From NCBI RefSeq assembly GCF_028714215.1, contig NZ_JAQTMS010000057.1, forward strand, positions 1 through 34,278: a stretch of 34,278 nucleotides of DNA, read 5' to 3'. The notes beneath the pieces are model-generated. The model did no database searches. It had not been told where the DNA came from and saw only the letters and a program-made list of their open reading frames with translations. The translations under genes were made by a program, and so were the position numbers. Numbering within the stretch: the stretch's first letter is position 1; every line of letters begins with the position of its first letter. This document shows positions 16,262 through 24,863 of this stretch, piece after piece. Source of the stretch: Rhodoferax sp. (GTDB taxonomy: Bacteria > Pseudomonadota > Gammaproteobacteria > Burkholderiales > Burkholderiaceae_C).

Positions 16262-17341
16262 TCACGCTACCGTCAGTGCAAGCTCCAGGCCGGAGACAAA
16301 TGCGTCTTCCACGCGGTGCCCAAGGCACCAGTCGCCGCAGACGCCGATGCCGCTTTTGGCATCCCACAGATGGGATTTTCCCAGGGGCTGGGTGGTTTGG
16401 GCATGGCGCCAGCGCCGGCTATCGACGTAGGCCGGCTCGGCCCGGATACCGGTGATTTCCGAGAACGCCTTGAGCAGCTTGGCCTGCACCCGCGGGGCCT
16501 CGTCTTCCAGATGCTCTTGCGACCAGGCGGCGCTGGCTTGCACGGTCCAGCGCTCCACCGCGCCGCGCCCCGGTTTGCTGGATTCGCGTGCCAGCCAGGC
16601 AATCCGGTGGTGCGTGCTGCGGGCTGCATTCCATTGCGGTCCCAGCGCCGAGAGATCCGGTTGCATGGCTTGTGGAAAAGCCAGCATCAGGGTCCAACAG
16701 GGGGCCACCTGCACCCGGTCGATTTGCTGCGCCAGCCCGTCGGCTTGCTGCGACGTATTGAGCAGCAGACGCGCTTGTTCGGCGGGGATCGCCAGCAGCA
16801 CCGCATCGAAACCGGAATACACGTGCTGGGCGCCGCCGGGACCCTCGGTATGCAGCTGCCACTGGTGCGGGTTGAGGGCGTCGCGGTCCAATTGTCTGAC
16901 CCGGGTTTCGAGTTCGACCCGGTGCTGCTCCAGCAGCGGCAGTGCCCAGTGACCGAGCAGGGCATTCATGGTCGGTGTCGGCACCCAGTGCGCTTCCTGC
17001 GCCGGCAAGCCGGCGGCTGTTACCTGACCATGCTCGTCGAGCACGCGCACCGTGTTGGCACTCCAGGGTTTGCACAGGCCAGGCACTGTTTGCAGCGCTC
17101 GCGCAAAGCGGGCGTCGCGCACGGTGAAATACTGGGTGCCATGGTCGAAGCTGCCGAATGCGCTGCTGCGCGTCGCCATGCGCCCGCCAACGCCCCGGCT
17201 TTTCTCAAACAGGGTCACGCTGTGGCCCGCTTGCACCAGGGTACGGGCGCAGGCGACGCCCGCCATGCCGGAGCCGATGATGGCAATGTGCTTGGATTGG
17301 GGTTCCGATTTGGCTTTGCTTTTGGATGTGGATGAGATCAT
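16262..17341 (-). CDS. NAD/FAD-dependent oxidoreductase, renalase-like (COG3380 type)
   Basis: 359 aa from the ATG at 17341, which has GGAG 9 nt upstream; the frame is open to 17509 but the extension overlaps the LysR gene. The Rossmann dinucleotide motif is HIAIIGSGMAGVACARTL, followed by FEKSRGVGGRMATR and DHGTQYFTVRD, the marks of the amine-oxidase/renalase-like FAD group. FDAVLLAIPAEQARLL and the C-terminal GVCGDWCLGHRVEDAFVSG complete the FAD site. The reaction is unknown; bacterial relatives include renalase-like NAD(P)H-isomer oxidases. It lies 37 bp after the LysR regulator and 4 bp before gluQ. Confidence 0.88.
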   Translation of the reverse strand: MISSTSKSKAKSEPQSKHIAIIGSGMAGVACARTLVQAGHSVTLFEKSRGVGGRMATRSSAFGSFDHGTQYFTVRDARFARALQTVPGLCKPWSANTVRVLDEHGQVTAAGLPAQEAHWVPTPTMNALLGHWALPLLEQHRVELETRVRQLDRDALNPHQWQLHTEGPGGAQHVYSGFDAVLLAIPAEQARLLLNTSQQADGLAQQIDRVQVAPCWTLMLAFPQAMQPDLSALGPQWNAARSTHHRIAWLARESSKPGRGAVERWTVQASAAWSQEHLEDEAPRVQAKLLKAFSEITGIRAEPAYVDSRRWRHAQTTQPLGKSHLWDAKSGIGVCGDWCLGHRVEDAFVSGLELALTVA

Positions 17342-17378
17342 GAACGTTAACTCCAAGCGTTGTTGTATGGGTTGCACT

Positions 17379-18317
17379 TTACACGCCTCGGTGCCGCTCC
17401 AGTAAAGCGGAGCGGGTGGCCGGACTTTCAAGCTGGGCCAGCCACCACTTGAGAGCCCGGCCATGGTCCGTCTTGGCGATGCTGCGCCAGGCATAGTTGA
17501 CCCGCACAATGCGCTCCGGGCGTTCCATCCGTTTCACCACCAGGCAACCGGTTTCAATGTAGGCGCGGGCCATGCATTCGGGTACGAAGCCGCTGCCCAG
17601 GCCACGCAACTGCGCGTCCAGCTTGTCCGTCATGGTGGCCACCGTAAAAACGTCTTGTCCGCCCAGCAAACCAAAAGTCATGCCGCCGCCGCGGCTGATC
17701 GTGTCGGCCACCGCCACGGCCCGGTGTTGCCGGATCAATTCGTCTGTCAGCGGCTCGGGTGCACCGGCCAGCGGGTGATGCGGCGCTACCGCGTAAACAA
17801 AACTCACATCGCCCAGCGGCTTGCCGTGAATGCCGGCCTGGGTGCTTGAGTCAGCCACACCCAGCGCCAGATCGGCCTGGCCCGCGATCAGTACCGCCAG
17901 CGTGCCGGACAGGGTTTCGTCGCGCAGCTTGATGCGGGTCGGCGGATTGAGTGCGAAAAAACTCTCGCACAACTCCATTACCGTGGCCTTGGCGATGATG
18001 CTGTCGACGGCGATCGTCAACTGCGGCTCCCAGCCGGTGGCGACGCGCTTGACCCGGTTCGCCACCGCATCGATGTCATCCAGCAAGCGGGCTGCCTCGC
18101 GCAGCAACTCGGCGCCGGCTTCGGTCAGGCGGGCTTGGCGCGAGCTGCGGTCGAACAGCAGCACGTCCAGCGCGTCTTCGATCTGGCGCACCCGGTAAGT
18201 CAGGGCGCTGGGCACCAGATCCAGGTTGCGCGCAGCGGCGGCAAAACTGCCGCTGGCAGCGATGGTCTGCAGCATGGCAAGGGCGTCCGGCGTCAAGGCA
18301 TCGCGGGCAGTTGGCAT
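17379..18317 (-). CDS. LysR-type transcriptional regulator
   Basis: 312 aa. Residues about 8-67 form the winged helix (LTPDALAMLQTIAASGSFAAAARNL, SALTYRVRQIEDAL, LFDRSSRQARLTEAG), followed by the linker helix and the two-lobed effector domain (LTIAVDSIIAKATVMELCESFF, GQADLALGVAD, FVYAVAPHHPLA). It is divergent from the pirin-DoxX-flavodoxin set, the usual geometry for an LTTR and its target. A T-N11-A palindrome lies 66 bp before its start. The effector is not known; the targets suggest a redox-active or quinone/electrophile signal. The FAD oxidoreductase downstream may be co-transcribed. Confidence 0.95.
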   Translation of the reverse strand: MPTARDALTPDALAMLQTIAASGSFAAAARNLDLVPSALTYRVRQIEDALDVLLFDRSSRQARLTEAGAELLREAARLLDDIDAVANRVKRVATGWEPQLTIAVDSIIAKATVMELCESFFALNPPTRIKLRDETLSGTLAVLIAGQADLALGVADSSTQAGIHGKPLGDVSFVYAVAPHHPLAGAPEPLTDELIRQHRAVAVADTISRGGGMTFGLLGGQDVFTVATMTDKLDAQLRGLGSGFVPECMARAYIETGCLVVKRMERPERIVRVNYAWRSIAKTDHGRALKWWLAQLESPATRSALLERHRGV

Positions 18318-18382
18318 GGGCTTCTCCGTAGGGTGCCGACTTGACTTGAGGGTCAGCCGGCGATCACTAAAGCTTGATTTTG

Positions 18383-18399
18383 ATTCGAATTATTTGAAT
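18383..18399. promoter_or_regulatory. Putative LysR-type regulator box
   Basis: ATTCGAATTATTTGAAT is a 17-bp palindrome with one mismatch (G5 against T13) and holds the LTTR T-N11-A pattern at 18385-18397. It stands out in an AT-rich island in the 272-bp divergent region, 66 bp before the LysR gene and about 190 bp before pirin. Autoregulation plus control of the divergent genes is inferred. Confidence 0.55.
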
Positions 18400-18494
18400 G
18401 ATGCCATCAAATGCCATGGATTGCCGAAGTCCCCGGTACACCTAAAGTTCTCACCAGCGGCAGGGACAGTTCTGAACACCGGTCCCGCACAAAT

Positions 18495-18570
18495 GGTTGG
18501 GGACAGAGCTAAAGGTCTGCCCCGCAAGCACAAACGGTTGAGGACAGAGCTAAAGGTCTGTCCCGCAAGG
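18495..18570 (+). repeat. REP-like tandem palindromic repeat, two near-identical copies
   Basis: Two copies start at 18495 and 18536 (41-bp period). Each begins GGTTG, carries GGACAGAGCTAAAGGTCTG, and ends CCCGCAAG; they differ at two positions. Each copy folds into a hairpin (GGACAGA with TCTGTCC in the second; one A-C mismatch in the first). A more degenerate third unit (GGGACAGTTCTG...GGTCCCGCAC) lies at 18463-18490. The GGGGACAGA...TCTGTCCCC style is that of REP elements linked to RAYT transposases (recall). No transposase gene is nearby. The repeats end 20 bp before the pirin start, so they are in its leader or promoter. Confidence 0.7.
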
Positions 18571-18589
18571 TGGTAAAGGAGTACTTCTG

Positions 18590-19291
18590 ATGTTGACGAT
18601 TCGTAAATCCGCGGAGCGCGGCTATGCCGACCACGGCTGGCTCAAGTCATTTCACAGTTTTTCGTTTGCCGGCTACTACGATCCCAAGCACATGGGTTGG
18701 GGCAATCTGCGCGTCATCAACGAAGACCGTATTGCCCCAGGCACCGGTTTTGGCACGCATGGCCACCGCGACATGGAAATCATCAGTTACGTGCTGGAAG
18801 GCAATCTGGCGCACAAGGACAGCATTGGCAACGTCAAGGGCATTCCGCCGGGCGACGTTCAGCGCATGAGTGCAGGCAGCGGCGTGCAACACAGCGAGTT
18901 CAACCACGCGCCCGCCGTCACCACGCATTTCCTGCAAATCTGGATTGAGCCCAACATGACCGGCATCGTGCCAAGCTATGAACAAAAGACTTTTGCAGAC
19001 ACCGAAAAACTTGGGCAGTTGCGTTTGCTGGCCTCGCCTGATGGCGCGCAAGGCTCTGTCACCATCCACGCCGACGCCCGTCTTTTCGCGGCTTTGCTGG
19101 ACGGCGCTCAGAGCGCCACTCTGGCGCTGAAACCGACACGCAAGGCCTATGTCCATCTGGTGCGGGGCCAACTCGATGTCAACGGGGTGGCACTGAGCAC
19201 CGGCGATGCGGCCTTGATCGAAGGCGAGAGTCAGCTCGCGCTGAACCATGCCAGGGACGCCGAAGTGCTGGTGTTCGACCTGGCGGCCTGA
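18590..19291 (+). CDS. Pirin family protein (YhhW-like bicupin)
   Basis: 233 aa; E. coli YhhW is 231 aa. Both cupin halves are present. The metal ligands of the family are all seen: H57 and H59 (THGHRDMEIISYVLEG), H101 and E103 (GSGVQHSEFNH). YhhW-type pirins show quercetin 2,3-dioxygenase activity in vitro, and the real role is usually an oxidative-stress-linked dioxygenase or cofactor. The ATG has a strong AAAGGAG 8 nt upstream. It is first in a three-gene set with DoxX and a flavodoxin, opposite a LysR regulator. REP-like hairpins occupy the leader. Confidence 0.94.
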   Translation: MLTIRKSAERGYADHGWLKSFHSFSFAGYYDPKHMGWGNLRVINEDRIAPGTGFGTHGHRDMEIISYVLEGNLAHKDSIGNVKGIPPGDVQRMSAGSGVQHSEFNHAPAVTTHFLQIWIEPNMTGIVPSYEQKTFADTEKLGQLRLLASPDGAQGSVTIHADARLFAALLDGAQSATLALKPTRKAYVHLVRGQLDVNGVALSTGDAALIEGESQLALNHARDAEVLVFDLAA

Positions 19292-19339
19292 ATTTTTGAT
19301 CTTTCCTCTCCCTCCATTTTTTCTCTTAAAGGACTTGAC

Positions 19340-19750
19340 ATGACGACCTCTTTTCAAAACCCATTGGCCCTGGTCGGGCGTTTGTTGCTGGCGCTGCTGT
19401 TTTTGCCGGCCGGCATCTCGAAAATCGCCGGTTTTTCCGGCACCGCGGGCTACATTGCCTCCAAAGGCCTGCCACTGCCCGAACTGGGCGTCGTGATCGC
19501 CATCATCATGGAAGTCGGCGGATCGTTGGCGCTGATCGTCGGGCTCAAGACCCGTATCGCGGCGCTGGCACTGGCCGCCTTCACGCTGGTGGCGACCTTT
19601 GTGTTCCACAATTTCTGGGGCGTGCCGGTGGACCAGGCGATGGTGCAGCAACTGATGTTCTACAAGAACATCGCGGTGGTCGGTGGCCTGCTGGTGCTGG
19701 CCGCTTACGGCGCCGGCGCCTGGAGTGTGGACGCCAAGCGCGCCGACTGA
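19340..19750 (+). CDS. DoxX family inner-membrane protein
   Basis: 136 aa with four predicted membrane helices: LVGRLLLALLFLPAGISKI, LGVVIAIIMEVGGSLALIVG, IAALALAAFTLVATFVFHNF and NIAVVGGLLVLAAYGAGAW. The N-terminal R-LL-LFLPAGISKIAGF pattern and the mid-protein charged ME motif are typical of DoxX/DUF4870-like quinone-associated proteins. AAAGGA lies upstream of the ATG. It is 48 bp after the pirin gene and 80 bp before the flavodoxin. DoxX proteins are commonly found with LysR and redox proteins; the direct function is unclear, perhaps thiol/quinone redox at the membrane. Confidence 0.9.
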   Translation: MTTSFQNPLALVGRLLLALLFLPAGISKIAGFSGTAGYIASKGLPLPELGVVIAIIMEVGGSLALIVGLKTRIAALALAAFTLVATFVFHNFWGVPVDQAMVQQLMFYKNIAVVGGLLVLAAYGAGAWSVDAKRAD

Positions 19751-19830
19751 TTTCAATTGTTTGTCCTGTTTTCCCGGGAAGCACGCAGATTGCGGACTTC
19801 CTTTTTCAACCGCAGTCAAGGAGTATTCAA

Positions 19831-20385
19831 ATGGCAAAAGTAGCAGTGGTTTTTCACTCGGGTTATGGTCACACCTTGCGCATGGCGCAGTCCGTGGCAG
19901 AAGGCGCCGGCGCCGAGCTGGTGCCGATTGACGCCGACGGCAATGTGCCCGAAAGCGCATGGGACACCCTGGCGGCGGCAGACGCCATCATCTTCGGCTC
20001 ACCAACCTACATGGGCAGTGTCAGCTGGCAGTTCAAGAAGTTTGCCGACGCGTCATCCAAACCCTGGTACACCCAGGCCTGGAAGGACAAGATCTTCGGC
20101 GGCTTCACCAACAGTGCCAATGTCAACGGCGACAAGCACTCCACGCTGCACTATTTCATGACGCTGGCGATGCAACACGGCGGCGTCTGGGCGGGCACCG
20201 GTCTGAATTACAACAACACCAAGGCGTCGCAACGCAGCGATGTCAATTACCTCGCCTCCTCGGCTGGCCCCATGGCCCAGACGCCGGGTGACGCCAGTGC
20301 TGGGGAAATGAATTCGGGCGACCTCGAAACCGCGCGTCTGTTTGGCCAGCGTGTGGCTGAGGTGGCGGCCAGGTTCCGGGGCTGA
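19831..20385 (+). CDS. Flavodoxin-family NAD(P)H oxidoreductase (WrbA-like)
   Basis: 184-aa flavodoxin fold. The FMN phosphate loop is VAVVFHSGYGHTLRMAQSVAEGA; the second FMN loop is IIFGSPTYMGSVSWQFKKFAD; the third is GGFTNSANVNGDKHSTLHYF. These are similar to WrbA/NQO-type reductases that reduce quinones by two electrons, although the family's usual length is close to 200 aa. The ATG has AAGGAG 8 nt upstream. It ends the pirin-DoxX set and converges on the GGDEF/EAL gene with only 15 bp between stops. Together the set looks like a defence against quinones or electrophiles under LysR control. Confidence 0.92.
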   Translation: MAKVAVVFHSGYGHTLRMAQSVAEGAGAELVPIDADGNVPESAWDTLAAADAIIFGSPTYMGSVSWQFKKFADASSKPWYTQAWKDKIFGGFTNSANVNGDKHSTLHYFMTLAMQHGGVWAGTGLNYNNTKASQRSDVNYLASSAGPMAQTPGDASAGEMNSGDLETARLFGQRVAEVAARFRG

Positions 20386-20400
20386 TAGAGGCCGACGCAG

Positions 20401-23400
20401 TCACTGCATTGGCCCGTTGGCGAAGGAGTTGCTTGCGGAGTGGGTGAACTGAGGCCGCTGCTTCAAGCTTGCCTCGAACTCCGCAATCGGCACCGGCTGG
20501 CCAAACAGGTAGCCCTGGCACAGCGCGCAGCCGTGCCGCTCAAGGAAGGCGCGCTGCTGCTCGGTCTCCACGCCTTCGGCAATCACCTCCATTCCCAGGG
20601 TGTTGGCCATGCCAATGATGGTCTGCACAATCACCGAATCGGTGGATTTGGTACCAATGTTGTGGACGAAGGACTGGTCGATCTTCAACTGGTCGAGTGG
20701 CAGCTGCGTCAGGTAGGAAAGCGATGAATAACCGGTGCCGAAGTCATCCAGCGAGAAACGCACCCCGACCTCCTTGAGTGCCTGCATCTTGCCGATGGTG
20801 TCATGGACGTTGTCCAGCACCAGACTCTCGGTCAGTTCGAGCTTCAGCCGATTCGATTTAACCGCATGCCGACGCAAGGTTCGTTGCACTTGCGCGACGA
20901 AATCGGCTTGGCGGAACTGGCGTGCGCTGACGTTGACGGCGATTTGCAACTGGCCTGTCAGCGGGTCGGCTTCCCAAGCCTGGAGCTGGGCACAAGCGGT
21001 TTCCAGAACCCACTGCCCGATCGGCAAAATCAGACCGGTTTCCTCGGCCAGCGCGATGAAGTCCAACGGCGAGACCAGGCCGCGATCGGGGTGCTGCCAG
21101 CGTATCAACGCCTCGGCGCCATGAATATGACCGCGCTGGTCGACCTGCATCTGGTAATGCAGCCGGAACTGGTTTTCCGCCAGGGCGTTGCGTAAATCGT
21201 TTTCCAGGGCGGTGCGGGCTTCCAGCGCCACCTGCACTGCGGGGTCATAGAAACGCAAGGTGTTGCGCCCGGCGTTCTTGGCCTCGTACATGGCGGCGTC
21301 GGCTCGTTTGAGCAGTTCGTCGACCGTCATTTCCTGGTTGCGAAACAGGCTGATGCCGATGCTGGTGGAGCAATGGTGTTCGTAGCCGTTGAGCCAATAA
21401 GGCTGGCGGATGGCGGCCAGGATCTTCTCGCCGACAGCTTCCGTCTGGGCCGCGGCGTGCTCAATGTCCTCGCTCAGATTTTCCAATATGACGATGAATT
21501 CATCGCCGCCCAGCCGCGCCACGGTGTCTCCTTCACGCACACAAGCCTGCAGCCGGCGGGCCGTGTCGAGCAGCAACAGGTCGCCGATGTTATGACCCCT
21601 GGTGTCGTTGAGCGTCTTGAAGTTGTCGAGGTCGATAAACAGGAGCGCGCCGTGATTTTGGTGGCGTGCGCTGGCCGCCAGGGACTGTTGCAGACGGTCG
21701 ATCAGCAGGCGGCGATTGGGCAGGCCGGTGAGCGGATCGAAGAAGGCCAGCAAGCGGATGTTGTCGTCCGCTTCCTTGCTCTGGGTGAGGTCGTAGTAGG
21801 TGCCAATGTAGTTGGTGACCTGTCCCTTGGCGTTGCTGGTGGCGCTGATGGCGAGCCGCAGGGGGTGCACCTCGCCGTTCTTGTAGCGGTTCCATATTTC
21901 GCCTTGCCAGCTCTGGTCGCGATTGAGCCGCTCCCACAGCTCCCGATAAAAATCCGGCTCATGCCGGCCGGACTTGAGCAGAGCGGGCGTCTGGCCGACG
22001 GCGTCCTCGGCACTGCACCCTGTCAAACGCGTAAACGCCTGGTTGACGCGCAGGATTACGTTGTCGGCATCGGTGACGAAGATGCCTTCCTGGGCTTCAA
22101 AAGCGGTGGCGGCCACGCGCAGTTCCTGCTCCGCCCGCTTGCGCTCGGTAATGTCCATCCGTACCCCCAGCATGCGGCTGGCCTTGCCATTGACGTCCCG
22201 CTCCGCAACGCGTCCGATGACGCTGACCCAGCGGTAAACGCCGTCGGCGTGGCGTACCCTGGCCTCGTATTGGTAGAGCTCGTCATTTCCGGCCAATGCC
22301 GCGCGGATCTTTTCCTTGATGTAATCCGCATCCTCCGGATGGACTCGCTCAATCCAGAGGTTGCGGTTGGCAAAACCCTCGTCAGGGTGGTATCCCAGCA
22401 TCGTGAAATAAGTGGGGGTGGCAAACCACTGATCGGTCACCAGATTCCAGTCCCAGATGCCAATACAGGCGGCCTCGGTCGCCAGATTGATTCGCTGCGT
22501 CAAAAGTTGGGCTTCGTTCTCGGCCTGTTGGCGCGCGGCTTCGCTCGCGAAGTTGTCCAGCGCAAAACTGATGTCCGTCGCCATTTCAATCAGCAGCTGG
22601 CGTACCGGCTCGTCGAAGGCGTCGACTTCTCCCGCATACAGTGTCAGCGCGCCCAGCACGACGCCGTGGCGGCGCAGTGGCAGCGCTGCCGAGGCGCCCC
22701 AGACATGGCGTGCGCCGGGCTCGCGCCAGGGAGCGGTGCGCGGGTCATGCATGAAATCCTGGCACCAGAACGGCTGGTTGTCACGGATCGCGCTGCCGGT
22801 GGGCCCTTGTCCGTAGGGACTGGCGGCGTCAACCGAAATCTCGATGTCTGGCAGGTAATCGACACCAGCGCCGAAGCTGGCGACCGGGCGTACGCTGGTG
22901 CGGCTCGGGTCGAGCAGACCGATCCACGCCATTTTCATGCCACCGAACTGCACCGCGTCGCGGCAGATTTGCGGGAACAACTCCTGCTCGCTGGCACAGC
23001 GCACGATGGCCTGATTGCACTGGCTCAAGGCGGCATAGAGTTGGCTGAGGCGCAGAATTTTGGCCTCGGCGGCCTTGCGCTCGGTGATGTTCTGAATCAC
23101 GGCCAGAAACACCAGGCGTTCCGCTCGCATCAGTTCCAGACGCACTTCCCCCGGATAGGACGAGCCATCCTTGCGTCGAAGACGCGTCTCGAACAGCAGG
23201 GACGGCTGCTCGCCGGTGCGTAGCGGGCGAAGCATTTGCTCGAAGCTCTCCCGGGTGAGCGAGGCTCTGAGGTCCAGCGGCGTCAAGCGGCTTAGTTCAG
23301 CGGCCGAGTAGCCCAGGTTTTGCCTGGCCCCTTCACTGACTTGAAGGAACAGCAGCGAGTCGGCATCGAACAGGTAGATTTCATTGAACGAGCTTTGCAA

Positions 23401-24681
23401 CAAACGGTCCGTTCTGGTTTTTTGCGCCAGCAAGGCCAGGCTCTGCAGGCGCAATTGCTGACGCCACAGCAACAGCAGCGCGGCACTGAGCGCCACGATG
23501 GCGCACAAGGCCACCAGACTGACCCACAGCACCAGCTCGCGCAGTGGCGCCAGCACTTCGGCTTGATCGATCTTGGCGACGATGGACCAGTCGGTGCCTG
23601 GCACCGGCCGGTAAGCGGCCAGCACGGCGACACCCCGGTGGTCGCGGCCGGGCGTCGTGCCGGGCTTGGCGGCCCGCAGGGCAATGGCGGCCGGCAGTTC
23701 CGGTTCGGCCAGGGAGAGCTTCAGGGTCAGGGCGGTGTTTTGACGGTGACGCAGCTCGTTGAGAAAAACCACCGCTTCGCCGTCGCGGCGTACCAGCAGG
23801 GTTTCGGCGCTGGGACTGGCGGTCGGCCAGGTCTTGATCAAGGGAAAAAGAAAACGCTGGGCGGTAACGCGCAACACCACCGCCGCCACCGGACTCTGGT
23901 CCTGGGGGCCGGCAACGGGCACTACCCAGTCCAGATGGATATGCCCTGCTTCGTCGCGGTACAGTTCCCCGCGTTGCACCTGCTTGCTGAGCAGTGCCTG
24001 GCGCAACTGCTTCTGCAGTGCCGGGGTGTTGTCATCCTCGTTACCCAGCAGGAGCAGGCGCCGCGCGCCGGTATCGAATAAAAGGATGCTGTCGTAACTG
24101 TAGGAGGTGCGCAGATTGCCCAGTCGATCCAGAATCAGCCGGGACAGCTTGGCATCGGTTTGCCGATGCACAAACTGCCCCACCTGCACAGCGAAATCGT
24201 CGTCGGCGGCCAGCGCCAGGCTGTCGCCGTGCCGCTCGGCCAGCCAGTTTTCGATTTGATCGGACTTCAGGCGGGCAATGCTCTGTAGACTGGTGAAGGC
24301 GTCTTGCTCGATCTGCGGGCCATGGAGTTTGATGATCGCCAACCCGATCAGTGGCACGACCAGTGCCAGAGCGGCCAACAGCAGCACCAGTCGGCTGGTT
24401 GACAGCGGTGTGGCGGCGTTGGCCGGCAATGCTGTTGCGGCGTTCAAGGACGCATGCCACCCCTTGAGCAGCAGGTAAAGCAGACTGCCGGTGGCGGCAA
24501 CAAACGCCAGACCCTTGGCGATTTCGATGCGGTTGTGAAGTTGCGGATCGTCAACGGTGAAGTTCAGCAGGTAGCCTGACGCGACGATCCACAGGACCGC
24601 AAAAATCGCGTAGAGCAAGGCGACGCGGCCGGGGCTGAAGCGACTGCTGGGCGTCGGCTGTCCGCTGGAAAGCAGGGTCAT
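20401..24681 (-). CDS. Membrane sensor with PAS, GAF, GGDEF and EAL domains (cyclic di-GMP turnover)
   Basis: 1426 aa from the ATG at 24681 (GAGAG upstream); the longer open frame to 24852 lacks support. Order: three helices near residues 18-112, a periplasmic Cache-like sensor to about 365, a fourth helix (LVLWVSLVALCAIVALSAALL), PAS at 427-540, GAF at about 550-705, PAS at about 730-850, PAS at about 854-968, GGDEF at about 974-1140 and EAL at about 1154-1410. The synthase motif is intact (GGDEF 1058-1062) and is preceded by an inhibitory-site REGD at the correct spacing. The phosphodiesterase residues are also intact (EAL 1190-1192, NVSARQF, ELTES, DDFGTGYSSL, KIDQSFV, EGVET). It may therefore make or break cyclic di-GMP. 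It is divergent from the TonB receptor operon, which hints at a shared stimulus. Confidence 0.95.
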   Translation of the reverse strand: MTLLSSGQPTPSSRFSPGRVALLYAIFAVLWIVASGYLLNFTVDDPQLHNRIEIAKGLAFVAATGSLLYLLLKGWHASLNAATALPANAATPLSTSRLVLLLAALALVVPLIGLAIIKLHGPQIEQDAFTSLQSIARLKSDQIENWLAERHGDSLALAADDDFAVQVGQFVHRQTDAKLSRLILDRLGNLRTSYSYDSILLFDTGARRLLLLGNEDDNTPALQKQLRQALLSKQVQRGELYRDEAGHIHLDWVVPVAGPQDQSPVAAVVLRVTAQRFLFPLIKTWPTASPSAETLLVRRDGEAVVFLNELRHRQNTALTLKLSLAEPELPAAIALRAAKPGTTPGRDHRGVAVLAAYRPVPGTDWSIVAKIDQAEVLAPLRELVLWVSLVALCAIVALSAALLLLWRQQLRLQSLALLAQKTRTDRLLQSSFNEIYLFDADSLLFLQVSEGARQNLGYSAAELSRLTPLDLRASLTRESFEQMLRPLRTGEQPSLLFETRLRRKDGSSYPGEVRLELMRAERLVFLAVIQNITERKAAEAKILRLSQLYAALSQCNQAIVRCASEQELFPQICRDAVQFGGMKMAWIGLLDPSRTSVRPVASFGAGVDYLPDIEISVDAASPYGQGPTGSAIRDNQPFWCQDFMHDPRTAPWREPGARHVWGASAALPLRRHGVVLGALTLYAGEVDAFDEPVRQLLIEMATDISFALDNFASEAARQQAENEAQLLTQRINLATEAACIGIWDWNLVTDQWFATPTYFTMLGYHPDEGFANRNLWIERVHPEDADYIKEKIRAALAGNDELYQYEARVRHADGVYRWVSVIGRVAERDVNGKASRMLGVRMDITERKRAEQELRVAATAFEAQEGIFVTDADNVILRVNQAFTRLTGCSAEDAVGQTPALLKSGRHEPDFYRELWERLNRDQSWQGEIWNRYKNGEVHPLRLAISATSNAKGQVTNYIGTYYDLTQSKEADDNIRLLAFFDPLTGLPNRRLLIDRLQQSLAASARHQNHGALLFIDLDNFKTLNDTRGHNIGDLLLLDTARRLQACVREGDTVARLGGDEFIVILENLSEDIEHAAAQTEAVGEKILAAIRQPYWLNGYEHHCSTSIGISLFRNQEMTVDELLKRADAAMYEAKNAGRNTLRFYDPAVQVALEARTALENDLRNALAENQFRLHYQMQVDQRGHIHGAEALIRWQHPDRGLVSPLDFIALAEETGLILPIGQWVLETACAQLQAWEADPLTGQLQIAVNVSARQFRQADFVAQVQRTLRRHAVKSNRLKLELTESLVLDNVHDTIGKMQALKEVGVRFSLDDFGTGYSSLSYLTQLPLDQLKIDQSFVHNIGTKSTDSVIVQTIIGMANTLGMEVIAEGVETEQQRAFLERHGCALCQGYLFGQPVPIAEFEASLKQRPQFTHSASNSFANGPMQ

Positions 24682-24863
24682 GGGTGACTCTCGGTAAAGT
24701 TCGCCCCAGCGGGGCTGACCCGACTCGGGAAGGTGAACATGGCAAGGACGGGCACAGTCAAGTTGTTGCAATATAAACCAAGTTTGGCTGCAAAGCGGCA
24801 CAAGCCCTGCCGCCGACAAGGCAAAATCAGTGCCTGCAAGCGAAAAGAACAATTGGAGCTGTC
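24682..24863. promoter_or_regulatory. Divergent region between the GGDEF/EAL gene and the TonB-receptor operon
   Basis: 182 bp. It holds a short hairpin GCCCC-AGC-GGGGC (24703-24715) in the leader of the minus-strand gene, an AT-rich TATAAA (24772-24777) that could be a -10 element, and a direct repeat CAAGTT at 24759-24764 and 24779-24784, 20 bp apart. No convincing -35 is seen. The 18-bp motif at 24769-24786 is listed separately. Confidence 0.45.
24769..24786 (+). promoter_or_regulatory. 18-bp motif shared with the response-regulator/dnaE gap (copy 1)
   Basis: CAATATAAACCAAGTTTG here matches CAATATAAGCTATGTTTG at 30389-30406 at 15 of 18 positions, on the same strand. Both copies lie in divergent gaps that flank the same sensory module. 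It may be the binding site of the LuxR-type regulator or only a similar -10 region. Confidence 0.4.

Noticed and set aside
18495..18570. CRISPR array
   Set aside because: Only two clear copies, with a 6-bp gap instead of a spacer of about 30 bp, each copy self-complementary along its length, and no cas gene.
21373..23223. 616-codon plus-strand frame opposite the GGDEF/EAL gene
   Set aside because: The minus-strand product has complete, well-known domains over the same bases; the plus frame has none.
24682..24852. N-terminal extension of the GGDEF/EAL frame
   Set aside because: The extra 57 residues are unlike a signal or sensor part, and the ATG at 24681 gives a standard membrane start.
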